In this document: positions 23,922 to 31,397 of the stretch, in pieces
Layout: each line of letters opens with the position of its first letter
Position numbering within the stretch: the first letter of the stretch is position 1
Assembly (NCBI RefSeq): GCF_900111295.1
Contig: NZ_FOGT01000008.1
Location: 62,001 to 126,000 of the forward strand
From: Salipaludibacillus aurantiacus
Lineage (GTDB): Bacteria; Bacillota; Bacilli; Bacillales; Salisediminibacteriaceae
Direction of reading: 5' to 3'
Length of the DNA stretch: 64,000 nucleotides
The notes under the pieces: generated by a model
Database searches by the model: none
What the model saw: the letters and a program-made list of their open reading frames with translations, nothing else
What the model was told of the DNA's origin: nothing
Made by a program: the position numbers and the translations under genes

Positions 23922-24609
23922 TAAGTACCGGCGGCTGTTTAAAGGCGAGGAGGAGGAAGGGCATTTCTGGCCGGCATTCACTGATTTGTTAACAATTATT
24001 TTACTGTGTTTTGTGTTAATTTTTATCATTATGATGGTCATTAAATCTTTCCAGATTGAAGAGATGAAGCGGACCATCGACCAGATTATGGGGGTAAGAG
24101 TCAACATTGTCGAGGACTTAAACGAAGAATTCGGAGACTCCAGCCTTGGGATAGAGGTGGATGGAAAGACAGGCGCAATCATTTTTAATACCGATATCCT
24201 GTTCGAATACGACGACACGGTTCTCAAACCGGAGGCGTTTCAGTTTCTCGATGAATTTGTCCCTGCTTATTTAGACGTTCTGCTTGAAAAAGGCTATGAA
24301 AACTATATTTCCGAGATTATTATTGAAGGGCACGCAGACCGGGACGGCGGCTATTTATATAATCTGAACCTCTCGCAGGAGCGGGCATTCAGCGTGGCCG
24401 AATATGTGCTGAGCGATGACTTTCCTTATAAAAATATTCAGCCAGCTTTAAAAGAAAAGTTGACAGTCAACGGAAAGTCTCATTCGGTCGGACGCACCGA
24501 TGAAGACGGGAACTACAGCGCCAAAGCGTCGCGCCGTGTAGAATTCAAATTCCGCCTGAAGGACGAAGAGATTCTAGATAAAACGCGGGAACTGCTTGAG
24601 GGGAAATAG
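23914..24609 (+). CDS. ZorB-like MotB/OmpA-family stator subunit
   Basis: 231 residues. One membrane helix near the N-terminus with the proton-carrying Asp (FWPAFTDLLTIILLCFVLIF, Asp24), a linker helix, and a C-terminal OmpA-like peptidoglycan-binding domain: IIEGHADRDGGYLYNLNLSQ, ERAFSVAEYVL, and KASRRVEFKFRL. Start inside the end of the ZorA-like gene, with an AGCGG-type weak site, implying translational coupling. Together the pair should form a peptidoglycan-anchored ion-driven motor. A terminator follows at 24616-24644, closing the operon at two genes. Confidence 0.85.
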   Translation: MISKYRRLFKGEEEEGHFWPAFTDLLTIILLCFVLIFIIMMVIKSFQIEEMKRTIDQIMGVRVNIVEDLNEEFGDSSLGIEVDGKTGAIIFNTDILFEYDDTVLKPEAFQFLDEFVPAYLDVLLEKGYENYISEIIIEGHADRDGGYLYNLNLSQERAFSVAEYVLSDDFPYKNIQPALKEKLTVNGKSHSVGRTDEDGNYSAKASRRVEFKFRLKDEEILDKTRELLEGK

Positions 24610-24615
24610 GATGTG

Positions 24616-24644
24616 AAAGGGGCTCTTGGAAGAAGGCCCCTTTT
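24616..24644 (+). terminator. intrinsic terminator of the ZorAB-like operon
   Basis: AAAGGGGC / GCCCCTTTT stem with a ~12-base loop and TTTT tail, directly after the stop codon. Confidence 0.85.
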
Positions 24645-24732
24645 GGATGGAAGGAGAGGGGTGGGAGTTTTTAGGTTGATTGTAGGTTGTGGAGGGTAGG
24701 ATATGTTGGTAGGGATAATTAGAATAAATCTA

Positions 24733-24852
24733 ATTCGCTGATAGAGAGGGAGTTTTCGCCGATTGAATCCGTTTTTCGCTGATAGAGGGTGCAAAATCGC
24801 CGATAGAATTCATTTTTCGCCGATAAAGAGTGCAAATTTCGCTGAGAGCACA
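24733..24852. repeat. degenerate tandem repeat, ~41-bp period
   Basis: Units alternate TTCGCTGATAGAGnG and TCGCCGATnGAATnC (TTCGCTGATAGAGAGGGAG; CGCCGATTGAATCCG; TTCGCTGATAGAGGGTGCAA; CGCCGATAGAATTC; TTCGCCGATAAAGAGTGCAA; TTCGCTGAGAGCAC). About three copies. The flanks are G-rich to the left and C-rich to the right on the plus strand. No gene is seen in 24645-24971. Confidence 0.75.
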
Positions 24853-24971
24853 ACTCATTTCCGATATTGACCACTTCATTCACTGCCAGACCACCCAAAT
24901 CCCCAGACAACCCCTACATTTACTCCCCAATCCTCAACTTGCACCTATCCCTCTACTAAAAACCACTAACA

Positions 24972-25469
24972 TTACTCAGAACACCAGACAATTATTCTGT
25001 AAGGGACGGTTTGGGCAGGGATGCTTCGCGTGGACGGACCATAAATGATAATGAGGTTGCGGTTGGCAGGATTTCCGGTAAAAGGCTGGCCGTTTGCCAG
25101 AAGGATCGGTGTGTAGGGTGTTAAATTTACTTGGAGCATGCCGTCGCTGCTCACTAGCTGTGATTTAAAAAAGTCTGCTTTAACGTTTACACCAGGTATT
25201 TCCTTAACCATAACAAGGGCGCGGTATTGCGGCGGGAAGATTAAGGGCACGGGTGCATTTCGGTCATAGTAGCCGGTGACCCGGTCCCCGACGCCAATAA
25301 TTTCCTGGTCTACAACATACGTCTCGGGAGCGACCACGAAATTGACTATAGCACCGGTGCCGTCCTCGACCGTCATTAATTTAAAACAACCTTCATTTTC
25401 AGCATTTTGCCCCGTCAAAAAGTCATTAATGCTTGTCACAAACCCTCTAAAAAAACCAAAATCCACCAT
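24972..25469 (-). CDS. conserved-looking protein of unknown function
   Basis: 165 residues, beta-rich, no membrane segment or signal. Segments such as FFRGFVTSINDFLTGQNAEN, GCFKLMTVEDGTGAIVNFVV, ETYVVDQEIIGVGDRVTGYY and PQYRALVMVKEI have the look of an OB-like barrel; the end is NRNLIIIYGPSTRSIPAQTV. GGGGGG 7-10 bases before ATG 25469. Monocistronic and leftward. I do not recognise a named family; the compact acidic beta protein could be spore- or surface-related, but nothing here proves it. Confidence 0.7.
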   Translation of the reverse strand: MVDFGFFRGFVTSINDFLTGQNAENEGCFKLMTVEDGTGAIVNFVVAPETYVVDQEIIGVGDRVTGYYDRNAPVPLIFPPQYRALVMVKEIPGVNVKADFFKSQLVSSDGMLQVNLTPYTPILLANGQPFTGNPANRNLIIIYGPSTRSIPAQTVPYRIIVWCSE

Positions 25470-25604
25470 CCTGATCCCCCCATTTTAAAACGGTTTTTTT
25501 AGTGAATTATATGCTTTAAAAAAACATAAAGACCCTACCTATAACAATATAATTAAGATGTAAATATTGGAATGTTCTGATTTATTAATGTTTTAATTTC
25601 TGTA

Positions 25605-25633
25605 TTGACAACTAACCCCGCCAGGAGTAGATT
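25605..25633 (+). promoter_or_regulatory. sigma-A promoter of ktrAB leader
   Basis: TTGACA (25605-25610) and TAGATT (25628-25633) with a 17-bp spacer, just upstream of the riboswitch. Confidence 0.7.
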
Positions 25634-25652
25634 CTAATTTATAAAAACCGAA

Positions 25653-25798
25653 TATGACGCCTTTTGTTCGCTGAAACTGTTGTTAGACAGTGCGGGGGAA
25701 CCAATTTTGGCAATTTGTAATTGTCTTGGGGTGAATCTTTTTTCCATAAGAAGGGATACTCTCGATCCCTAATCCGACAGCTAACCTCGTAAGCGTCA
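25653..25798 (+). promoter_or_regulatory. ydaO/yuaA-type c-di-AMP riboswitch
   Basis: Closing stem ATGACGC (25653) / GCGTCAT (25798). Inside lie the family's conserved blocks GCGGGGGAACCAA, TTGGGGTGAATCTTTT, the GGGAT/ATCCC hairpin and CCGACAGCTAACCTCGTAAG. In Bacillus this RNA binds c-di-AMP and turns off potassium uptake genes. It precedes ktrAB, its classic target. Confidence 0.95.
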
Positions 25799-25802
25799 TT
25801 TC

Positions 25803-25855
25803 AAGAGAGAAAGGTCTATTTCTATTAGACCATTTCTTTGTAATGGTTTTTTTAA
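25803..25855 (+). terminator. riboswitch expression platform: terminator / antiterminator
   Basis: GACCATT (25828) and AATGGTTTTTTT (25842-25853) form a terminator. An alternative stem AGAAAGGTCT (25808) / AGACCATTTCT (25827) uses the same left arm, so the two hairpins exclude each other. The start codon lies 20 bases further on. Confidence 0.7.
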
Positions 25856-25874
25856 TGTCAAAGGAGTGGATCAA

Positions 25875-26540
25875 ATGTCAAAAGTTAAAAAACAATTTGC
25901 AGTAATTGGATTGGGAAGGTTTGGAGGCAGCGTCTGTAAAGAGCTATTCAAGATGGGACACGAAGTATTGGCCGTCGACAAAGATGAAGATAAAGTAAAT
26001 GAATATGCTAAATTTGCTACGCATGCCGTACAACTGGACAGTACCGACGAAAAATCTTTAATAAGTATGGGAATCCGTAACTTTGAGCATGTGGTGGTGG
26101 CTATTGGGGACAACATCCAGGCTAGCATCTTAACGACTCTTGTTCTTAAAGAAATAGGAGTAAAGACTGTATGGGTAAAAGCGCAGAACGCTTATCACCA
26201 AAAAGTACTCGATAAAATAGGCGCTGACCTCGTTGTTCATCCTGAGTTTGATATGGGAAAGCGTATTGCCCATAATATGTCTTCAGAGAAGATTATTGAC
26301 TTTATTGATTTAGCTGATGACTATAGTATTGTTGAACTGCTTGCTACATCAAAAGTCCATAACATGACATTAATAGAGCTAGATGTGCGTGCAAATTACG
26401 GCGTGACGATCCTCGCGTTTAAAAGCGGAAAAGAGATGAATATTGCGCCTGATCCGGATGATAAGATACGGGAAGGAGATATTCTTATTGTGATGGGGCA
26501 TACAAACGATCTTGATCGTTTTGAAGACGAGGGGTTGTAA
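25875..26540 (+). CDS. ktrA: KtrA, regulatory RCK subunit of K+ channel
   Basis: 221 residues. N-terminal Rossmann RCK domain (KKQFAVIGLGRFGGSVCKEL, EVLAVDKDEDKVNEYA, HAVQLDSTDEKSL) that binds NAD(H)/ATP/ADP and gates KtrB; C-terminal TrkA_C domain (residues ~135-221; VELLATSKVHNMTLIELDV, IREGDILIVMGHTNDL) that can bind c-di-AMP. ATG at 25875 has AAGGAG 8 bases upstream; an in-frame GTG at 25866 overlaps that site. First gene after the riboswitch; 2 bp before ktrB. Confidence 0.95.
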   Translation: MSKVKKQFAVIGLGRFGGSVCKELFKMGHEVLAVDKDEDKVNEYAKFATHAVQLDSTDEKSLISMGIRNFEHVVVAIGDNIQASILTTLVLKEIGVKTVWVKAQNAYHQKVLDKIGADLVVHPEFDMGKRIAHNMSSEKIIDFIDLADDYSIVELLATSKVHNMTLIELDVRANYGVTILAFKSGKEMNIAPDPDDKIREGDILIVMGHTNDLDRFEDEGL

Positions 26541-26542
26541 AA

Positions 26543-27871
26543 ATGAAACACCTTAGGACGAGAATCTCACAATTATCACCCCCTCAATTTCTGGCAACTG
26601 GTTTTTTAAGTGCTATTATTATTGGGACAATTTTATTGCTCATGCCTTTTTCAACCGAAAAACCAATCAGTTTTATAGACGCTTTGTTTACAGCCACATC
26701 GGCTACAACTGTAACTGGACTAGTGGTCTTGGACACTGGATCAGATTTCACAATTTTTGGCCAAACAGTAATTATGATTTTAATAAAGATCGGCGGATTG
26801 GGTCTCATGACCTTCGCGATCTTAATAGTGTTAGCGTTAGGTAAGAAGATAGGCCTTAAAGAGAGACTTTTAGTACAGGAATCATTTAATCAGCCAACAC
26901 TTGGCGGGATGGTCAGACTTGTAAAAATGTTGCTTATATTTGCATTCGCTTCAGAATTGTTGGCTACCCTGTTTCTGGCGTTGAGGTGGGTGCCTGAGTA
27001 TGGATGGGGATTTGGATTGTTTACGAGCCTTTTTCATGCTATTTCAGCGTTTAATAATGCTGGGTTTTCTTTATGGTCAGACAGTTTATCTGCCTATGTG
27101 GGGGATCCGTCTGTAAATTTAATCATTACTTTTCTGTTTATTACTGGGGGGATTGGCTTTACTGTAGTATACGATCTAATTAAAACTAAAAAGTTTAATC
27201 ACTTATCGCTGCATTCAAAGCTTATGATTATAGGAACTTTTGCAGTCAACGTCATTGCGATGTTTATTATATTTGTCCTGGAATACGCTAATCCGGCAAC
27301 CATCGGACAACTCCTATGGTATGAAAAGATTTGGGCTTCCTACTTTCAGGCAGTCACACCTCGTACTGCTGGTTTTAATACGATTGATATTGGCAGTATG
27401 GAACCGAGTACGATTACATTTATTCTTATTCTCATGTTTATTGGGGCAGGAAGTGCCTCTACGGGCAGTGGTATCAAACTAACAACCTTCCTTGTTATTG
27501 TTTTAGCGGTGGTTACTTATTTAAAAGGAAGAAAAGAATCTGTGGCTTTTGAACGTACGATTCCTGATCATACAGTTATGCGGGCACTTTCTATTGTAGT
27601 AATTAGTCTCATGGCCGTTACATTTAGCATTTTTATTCTATCAGTAACTGAGAATGCTCCTTATTTACTTATCGTTTTTGAAGCTTTTTCTGCCTTTGGA
27701 ACGGTTGGATTGTCGATGGGATTGACGGATGAATTATCACCGCTTGGAAAACAAGTGATTATTGTATTAATGGTAATCGGGCGTATCGGGCCAGTAACCC
27801 TAGCTTTTGCCTTGTCAAAAACGGAACCAAGCAAAATTCGTTATCCTAAAGGAGATGTTTTTACTGGTTAG
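26543..27871 (+). CDS. ktrB: KtrB, Trk/Ktr/HKT-family K+ channel subunit
   Basis: 442 residues, about eight to ten membrane helices in the four-fold M1-P-M2 repeat. Selectivity-filter glycines are visible: TATTVTGLVVLDTG, SAFNNAGFSLWSD, TPRTAGFNTIDIG and FSAFGTVGLSMGL. Imports potassium (Na+-dependent) across the cytoplasmic membrane for osmotic adjustment. ATG 2 bp after ktrA with GAGGGG upstream. No clear terminator after it. Confidence 0.95.
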   Translation: MKHLRTRISQLSPPQFLATGFLSAIIIGTILLLMPFSTEKPISFIDALFTATSATTVTGLVVLDTGSDFTIFGQTVIMILIKIGGLGLMTFAILIVLALGKKIGLKERLLVQESFNQPTLGGMVRLVKMLLIFAFASELLATLFLALRWVPEYGWGFGLFTSLFHAISAFNNAGFSLWSDSLSAYVGDPSVNLIITFLFITGGIGFTVVYDLIKTKKFNHLSLHSKLMIIGTFAVNVIAMFIIFVLEYANPATIGQLLWYEKIWASYFQAVTPRTAGFNTIDIGSMEPSTITFILILMFIGAGSASTGSGIKLTTFLVIVLAVVTYLKGRKESVAFERTIPDHTVMRALSIVVISLMAVTFSIFILSVTENAPYLLIVFEAFSAFGTVGLSMGLTDELSPLGKQVIIVLMVIGRIGPVTLAFALSKTEPSKIRYPKGDVFTG

Positions 27872-27988
27872 CTACCCAGAGGTAAAAATCTTAATTAGAC
27901 GCAATGGAGAAATTGAGGTATTGTGGAGCTGAGCCAGACGGGGAAAGCCCGCACATTAACAAAACAATGCTTTAATGGAGGAATTAAA

Positions 27989-28207
27989 TTGAAAGAATTA
28001 AAATATGAGATCATTAAAACAGTCGGTGTATTGTCAGAGTCACCGAAAGGATGGACGAAAGAGCTGAATCTGATCAGCTGGAACGGGAGAGAACCGAAGT
28101 ATGACATTCGCGACTGGGCACCTGATCATGAAAAAATGGGTAAAGGTGTGACCTTAACTGAAGAAGAAGTCACCAACTTGAAGAAAGTCATTGAAGGAAT
28201 GGAGTAA
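27989..28207 (+). CDS. YdbC/PC4-like single-stranded nucleic-acid-binding protein
   Basis: 72 residues: KELKYEIIKTVGVLSESPKG, WTKELNLISWNGREPKYDIR, DWAPDHEKMGKGVTLTEEEV. This is the YdbC family, small PC4-fold dimers that bind ssDNA or RNA. TTG at 27989 chosen because TGGAGG lies 7 bases upstream; the longer frame from 27923 has no ribosome-binding site. Confidence 0.88.
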   Translation: MKELKYEIIKTVGVLSESPKGWTKELNLISWNGREPKYDIRDWAPDHEKMGKGVTLTEEEVTNLKKVIEGME

Positions 28208-28277
28208 CTGTCTTTTGAGAAACTAAGGGGGGCGCTTAGAAACGTTCAAAACGTCAATGCCGGACAAAAGTCACAAC

Positions 28278-28308
28278 AAAGGGGACCTGCATGACACAGG
28301 TTCCCTTA
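28278..28308. terminator. bidirectional intrinsic terminator
   Basis: AAGGGGACCTG / CAGGTTCCCTT stem with a 7-8 base loop, between convergent genes. The T tracts are short on both strands. Confidence 0.6.
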
Positions 28309-28325
28309 TTAGGTCGATAAACAAT

Positions 28326-29180
28326 CTATTTTTCTGTTAACTGAAAGCCGATGTGCTCTAAAGCTGTTTCTAAATCCATGGCTGTCTTAACTTCCAGACC
28401 CTTAAGGCTCGAATGAATGGTATTTTGAAGGGCAAAGTCTGGGGAAATTCCTGTCACAATCGCCTGAACACCCATAACATTAAGACAATTGACAACCTCC
28501 GTGACCACTTCTGGAAACTTATTATCTAATATGACCAGCCCTGAGACATCAAAGATGAAATGCTCATTATTATTTTCAGCCGCGTAACGGAGCACTGTAT
28601 TCATAATGTGTTCCGCTCGTTTGTCATCAATGATCCCTTGTATCGTAAGGATTGCTACGCCTTTCGTTATAGGGATAATAGGAACATTTAATAACCCCAT
28701 ATTATACTTGGTTTCATCGAGTTCAATGAGATGGGAAAAGATGTCGGCCATGGAATAAAGAAAGTCCCGGTCGTGGTCTGAGAAGTCCTTTTCTTCCCTG
28801 TCCATGACACACAGTGTGCCAAACACTTCTCCGTCAAGGTTTCTCAAGGTCACGCCTATAAATCCTTTTGTTTTCAACTGGCCTGTCACAGCCAGTTCTT
28901 TTGTAAGGTCAAAATTTGCTAAATTACTCGTACGGATGGTATCGCTGGGATTTGAAATGATTAGCCTGCAATACGTTCCGCCGTATTCGACCGAGTAGCC
29001 TTCAGGAATAATTTCTTCCTCTTTATTAAAGGAGCTCAGCACGGTCATCGCTGTTTCTCCTTTTCTTGTCACATACGCAGTATTTACATTTAATCTATTA
29101 GTTATTACTTCAAATATTTTATTTGCGGCATTTTTCAACAATTGAAAGTCTGAAGTAGACAATGGATAGCTATCGGACAT
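28326..29180 (-). CDS. GAF-STAS protein, RsbR-paralogue-like
   Basis: 284 residues. Residues ~10-155 form a GAF sensor domain (TGQLKTKGFIGVTLRNLDGE, FGTLCVMDREEKDFSDHDRD). Residues ~165-280 form a STAS domain (GVAILTIQGIIDDKRAEHIM, HFIFDVSGLVILDNKFPEVV, NCLNVMGVQAIVTGISPDFA), like the C-termini of RsbR stressosome proteins. From memory of that family the phosphorylated Thr in 'IDT' and 'VDT' contexts are here Asp (GIIDDKR) and Asn (ILDNKF). No rsbS/rsbT neighbours. ATG 29180 with AAAGGGGGCAG upstream. Probably feeds a stress or light/redox signal into the sigma-B pathway. Confidence 0.82.
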   Translation of the reverse strand: MSDSYPLSTSDFQLLKNAANKIFEVITNRLNVNTAYVTRKGETAMTVLSSFNKEEEIIPEGYSVEYGGTYCRLIISNPSDTIRTSNLANFDLTKELAVTGQLKTKGFIGVTLRNLDGEVFGTLCVMDREEKDFSDHDRDFLYSMADIFSHLIELDETKYNMGLLNVPIIPITKGVAILTIQGIIDDKRAEHIMNTVLRYAAENNNEHFIFDVSGLVILDNKFPEVVTEVVNCLNVMGVQAIVTGISPDFALQNTIHSSLKGLEVKTAMDLETALEHIGFQLTEK

Positions 29181-29524
29181 GATCTGCCCCCTTTTTCACA
29201 TTAAATTTTAGTCACGACTAGTTATCTAATAAAATTGTGTCATTTTGCGTGGAAGTATGTGCCAATTTTATCACCATTAACAATCTATGTGTAGTGTTAA
29301 CGTTAAATTAGGCAGTCAATTATGGAAAATGTGATTAGAAACGGGTGTAGAATAATTTCGTCCCAAGAGATTTGAAGTATTCTTCCCAGTGAACAGACAT
29401 AAAAACACATAAAAATGAGGAATTAACTCAAAATAACTAAGTAATTACATTAATACGGCAGTATTTTTCACCATAAAAACAGCCTTATATTAACAGAAAA
29501 ATTAAATTTTTCTGAAAACAACTC
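29181..29524. other. intergenic region, AT-rich
   Basis: Divergent intergenic stretch. Apart from the promoter at its right end (29525-29554) and the region expected to hold the promoter of the leftward GAF-STAS gene, no repeat, hairpin or ORF is convincing. Confidence 0.5.
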
Positions 29525-29554
29525 TTGACTTTTTGCCATACCCGAGTTTATATT
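29525..29554 (+). promoter_or_regulatory. sigma-A promoter
   Basis: TTGACT and TATATT separated by 18 bp, ~35 bases before the DUF3870 gene. Confidence 0.6.
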
Positions 29555-29589
29555 AATAACTAGAAAGACGGAAAAGTAGGAATAAAGAC

Positions 29590-29913
29590 ATGAGACATTT
29601 AAACACGGTCCTGGTGACAGGATATGCGCGCGCACCTCAGGGAACATCGATGTACGAAATTTACAAACATGCCGGCATTGTGCTGGAAATCAATTATCAT
29701 AACCATACGATTGAACGGGTGGATTTTACCTTCATTGCAGATTTAACCAGTGATTTCTTCAAAAAATTGCTGGAAGGATACGATTTGCAAGACGGGTTGG
29801 ATCCGCTGATTGAAAGAATTAAAAAACATTATTTTGCACCGTCCCAGCAGGCGATGATCGTGGCTTTGCAATCAGCCGTGCAGCGCTATTGGGATTACGT
29901 GCAGGAAAAATAA
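29590..29913 (+). CDS. DUF3870 protein
   Basis: 107 residues. Fits DUF3870: TVLVTGYARAPQGTSMYEIY, GIVLEINYHNHTIERVDFTF, IADLTSDFFKKLLEGYDLQD, IERIKKHYFAPSQQAMIVAL. Members sit beside acyl-CoA or amino-acid catabolic genes, probably as regulators or small-molecule sensors; activity unknown. ATG 9 bases after AAGTAGGAA. Upstream of the CoA-transferase operon and separated from it by the attenuator-like element. Confidence 0.85.
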   Translation: MRHLNTVLVTGYARAPQGTSMYEIYKHAGIVLEINYHNHTIERVDFTFIADLTSDFFKKLLEGYDLQDGLDPLIERIKKHYFAPSQQAMIVALQSAVQRYWDYVQEK

Positions 29914-29967
29914 GTGAGTCAGGTTAAAGTGAAGTAGGGAGACGACCTCTCTCTATTGTCTCATTGG

Positions 29968-30043
29968 AACCTAGCTGATTAGCAAGATGCATTCAGAAAA
30001 GGGATTTTCTGGGTAAATCTTCTGATTTAGCTAGGTTTTTTTA
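29968..30043 (+). promoter_or_regulatory. leader terminator/attenuator before the CoA-transferase operon
   Basis: AACCTAGCT (29968) and AGCTAGGTT (30029-30037) close a ~50-base domain containing an inner CAGAAAA / TTTTCTG hairpin; T tract at 30036-30042. The Shine-Dalgarno sequence TGGAGGTG begins only 8 bases later, leaving no space for another promoter. So transcription must pass this terminator, or start inside it. No T-box sequence is visible. Confidence 0.55.
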
Positions 30044-30064
30044 CTGTTTTTGGAGGTGAAAAAA

Positions 30065-30733
30065 TTGACGAAAATAATTGACATCGAAAAGGCTGTGTCG
30101 CTTATAAAATCAGGCGATACACTCATGGTCGGCGGTTTCGGGCTTGTAGGATGCCCGCTCAGCCTGCTGGAAAAAATGGAGGAGGCGGACTTAAAACACC
30201 TCACTGTGATCAGCAATAATTTAGGGGAACCGGGCAAGGGTCTTGGGAAACTCGTGCTTCAAAAGAAAGTTAAGAAAGGGATCGGATCGTATTTCACGTC
30301 CAATCCCGATGTGGTAAATGCCTACCAGCAGAACGAGCTGGAAATTGACCTCATGCCGCAGGGCACACTCGCTGAGTCTATTCGGGCTGGCGGAGCCGGA
30401 ATCGGCGGTTTTTATGTAAAGACCGGGGCCGGAACGAAAATGAGCGAAGGAAAAGAAGTGAGAGAGATCAAAGGTGAAACATATTTATTCCAGGAAGCAC
30501 TCCAAGCGGATGTGGCTCTGATTAAAGCAAAGAAAGCCGACCGCTATGGAAACCTCGTTTACTTAAAGTCGGCAAGGAATTTTAATCCGGTAATGGCTAC
30601 AGCAGCGAGCCTTGTGATTGCCGAAGTAGATGAGATTGTCGAGCCTGATGACTTGTCTCCTGAAGAAATCGTCACACCGCATCTGTATGTGGACTACCTC
30701 GTCGTACGAGGAGGTGATGGAAATGAATCATAA
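30065..30733 (+). CDS. CoA-transferase subunit A (3-oxoacid type)
   Basis: 222 residues, family I CoA-transferase alpha subunit: AVSLIKSGDTLMVGGFGLVG, GIGSYFTSNPDVVNAYQQNE, EIDLMPQGTLAESIRAGGAG, GGFYVKTGAGT. With the beta subunit it moves CoA from an acyl-CoA (often succinyl- or acetyl-CoA) to a beta-keto acid. TTG start at 30065 with TGGAGGTG 8 bases upstream; the frame opens earlier at a TTG that overlaps this site. Overlaps subunit B by 11 bases. Confidence 0.92.
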   Translation: MTKIIDIEKAVSLIKSGDTLMVGGFGLVGCPLSLLEKMEEADLKHLTVISNNLGEPGKGLGKLVLQKKVKKGIGSYFTSNPDVVNAYQQNELEIDLMPQGTLAESIRAGGAGIGGFYVKTGAGTKMSEGKEVREIKGETYLFQEALQADVALIKAKKADRYGNLVYLKSARNFNPVMATAASLVIAEVDEIVEPDDLSPEEIVTPHLYVDYLVVRGGDGNES

Positions 30734-31373
30734 ACAGCGAATTGCATCACGTGTGGCCCGGGAACTGAAGGACGGCGATATCGTGAATGCAGGGATAGGA
30801 ATCCCGACTCTCGTGCCCGACTTTATTCCCGATGGTGTCGAAGTATTTCTCCATTCTGAGAACGGTATTTTAGGCGTCGGCCCGTTCCCGGAAGAAGGTA
30901 ACATCGATGAGAATATTATTAACGCCGGAAAAAAACCGGTCACTGTTAAAGAAGGGGCTTCTTATTTTGATAGTGCTTCTTCCTTCGGCATGATCCGCGG
31001 GGGTCATATTGATGTCGCGATTCTTGGGGCGCTTGAAATTGATGAAACGGGCCGGATCGCTAACTGGGCGGTCCCGGGGAAACCGGTTCTCGGGGTGGGA
31101 GGCGCCATGGATCTCCTTGAAGGCGCCAAAAAAATATTTATTACGATTACCCATACCACCAAAGATGGTAAGCCGAAAATAGTGAAAGAGAACCACTACC
31201 CAGTCACATCGGAAAGAAAGGCAGACCTGATCATTACAGACCTGGCTGTATTTAAAGTCACCAGTAAAGGGCTCGTACTCACTGAAATTTTTGCACACAG
31301 CAGTTTACAGGAGGTGGAGCAGAAGACAGAGGGAGCTTTCACGATCGACCCGTCATTAAAACAAACTAACTAG
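30723..31373 (+). CDS. CoA-transferase subunit B (3-oxoacid type)
   Basis: 216 residues. The catalytic Glu is in LHSENGILGVGPFPEEG, the SENG motif of family I beta subunits; other blocks: GDIVNAGIGIPTLVPDFIPD, SFGMIRGGHIDVAILGALEI, ANWAVPGKPVLGVGGAMDL. ATG at 30723 has GGAGGTG 8 bases upstream; the frame is open further left but that is shadow. Works as a heterodimer with the upstream product. Exact substrate not clear; the operon suggests an unusual beta-keto acid. Confidence 0.92.
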   Translation: MNHKQRIASRVARELKDGDIVNAGIGIPTLVPDFIPDGVEVFLHSENGILGVGPFPEEGNIDENIINAGKKPVTVKEGASYFDSASSFGMIRGGHIDVAILGALEIDETGRIANWAVPGKPVLGVGGAMDLLEGAKKIFITITHTTKDGKPKIVKENHYPVTSERKADLIITDLAVFKVTSKGLVLTEIFAHSSLQEVEQKTEGAFTIDPSLKQTN

Positions 31374-31397
31374 ATTATTAGAAACAGAGGTGAAGAG

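Noticed and set aside
22095-24609. Complete Zorya defence system
   Set aside because: Only ZorA- and ZorB-like genes exist; the operon ends in a terminator and no helicase, nuclease or other effector follows.
24733-24852. Regular repeats that could be a CRISPR array
   Set aside because: Units are degenerate with no constant repeat length and no spacers of fixed size, and no cas genes are nearby.
29968-30043. T-box or known riboswitch
   Set aside because: No T-box sequence, specifier loop or recognisable riboswitch core; only a long hairpin with a T tract is seen.
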